Assembly: GCA_017556585.1 (NCBI GenBank)
Contig: JAFYMP010000041.1
Location: forward strand, 1-50,784
Origin: Bacteroidaceae bacterium
Lineage (GTDB): Bacteria > Bacteroidota > Bacteroidia > Bacteroidales > Bacteroidaceae
Length of the DNA: 50,784 bases
Direction: 5' to 3'
Position 1 is the first letter of the stretch, and each line of letters starts with the position of its first letter. The notes under the pieces were generated by a model. That model was not told the DNA's origin. It saw nothing but the letters and a program-made list of their open reading frames with translations, and did not search any database. The position numbers were made by a program, and so were the translations under genes. Below, in pieces: positions 50,429-50,784 of this stretch.

Positions 50429-50784
50429 ATGAGAAAAGTTTATTATCAGTACGATCCGCAGAAAAGAGTCTATAGAAGAATATATCCGACATTGGCTCAG
50501 AAATTCTTGACATACATATCAAGAATCCTCTACTCCTGCCTATTGGGAGGCGTATTTTTCTTGATTTACTTCTTTTCTATCAAAACACCTTCTGCCATAG
50601 AGTTAGCAGAAGAAAATTCTGAACTTTTGGCTCAATATAAAGTGCTTTCCAAAAAGGTTGATGAATCTTTGTTGATATTAGAAGATATAGAACAGAGAGA
50701 TGACAATCTCTATAGAGTGCTTTTGGAGGCGGAACCCGTATCGTCAGATTCCCGTAAGGTTAGTTATAACGGAACAAACCGCTA
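50429..50784 (+). CDS. M23 family metallopeptidase, N-terminal part (runs off the window)
   Basis: 118 codons are visible from ATG 50429. The start MRKVYYQYDPQKRVYRRIYPTLAQKF is followed by a membrane helix (about 33-50, LYSCLLGGVFFLIYFFSI), then a coiled coil (AEENSELLAQYKVLSKKVDESLLILEDIEQRDDNLYRVLLEAEP). I recall this layout from Bacteroidales M23 murein endopeptidases encoded divergently from alaS. The catalytic LytM domain would lie beyond the window, so activity cannot be confirmed. Confidence 0.75.
   Translation, partial: MRKVYYQYDPQKRVYRRIYPTLAQKFLTYISRILYSCLLGGVFFLIYFFSIKTPSAIELAEENSELLAQYKVLSKKVDESLLILEDIEQRDDNLYRVLLEAEPVSSDSRKVSYNGTNR

Overview
The window looks like a chromosome segment of a Bacteroidales bacterium (phylum Bacteroidota). 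Four things support this. Promoters have the phylum's form: a TTTG-like -33 box, 18-20 bases, then a TAnnTTTG -7 box. Start codons lack Shine-Dalgarno boxes. Type IX secretion genes (porX, porW and a CTD-bearing cargo) are present. There is a type V (FimA/Mfa-type) fimbrial locus with lipoprotein subunits. The genus cannot be fixed from sequence alone.

Left end (1-10.9 kb). The tail of an ISAon1-like transposase is followed by tRNA-Lys. A leftward five-gene operon (4904 to 392) encodes a VTC-type polyphosphate polymerase-like enzyme, a DUF4956 membrane protein, a DUF2490 outer-membrane barrel, a small T9SS cargo and a DUF4353 beta-helix protein. This is the best candidate for a poorly described system: synthesis of a phosphopolymer tied to surface proteins. 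Housekeeping genes follow: frr-rsgA, tadA with a small RHH-like protein, yraN-birA, pyrH, and psd-pssA-DUF4834.

Middle (11-22.6 kb). A lipoprotein carboxylesterase is followed by dnaE-trxA and a small acidic protein. A compact leftward operon then joins a membrane-anchored hypothetical protein, porW, porX and tsaE, linking type IX secretion control to tRNA modification.

Fimbrial island (22.6-37 kb). Eight rightward genes encode a fimbrillin-like lipoprotein, DUF3575 and DUF3868/OmpA-like proteins, a major fimbrillin, a FimB/Mfa2-like anchor, and three increasingly large accessory or tip lipoproteins. The last has 1751 residues with tandem repeats and a carbohydrate-binding-like C-terminus. 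A strong hairpin separates the major fimbrillin from the genes after it, and another closes the locus.

Accessory stretch (37-41.5 kb). It holds a DUF6922 gene, an MNT-HEPN toxin-antitoxin pair, a broken AlbA/HATPase-type regulator with a 10-base tandem repeat, a DUF418 membrane protein, and a repeat-rich 445-base gap beside tRNA-Pro. In that gap, conserved flanks surround unrelated hairpins. The same trailer layout follows both tRNA genes, so these look like duplicated tRNA trailer/terminator modules.

Right end (41.6-50.8 kb). A large TonB-receptor-like outer-membrane barrel is followed by rsmD, an anchored hypothetical protein, a RecD-like helicase, alaS, and the start of an M23 peptidase gene divergent from alaS across overlapping promoters. 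All functional calls come from reading motifs; no database search was run.
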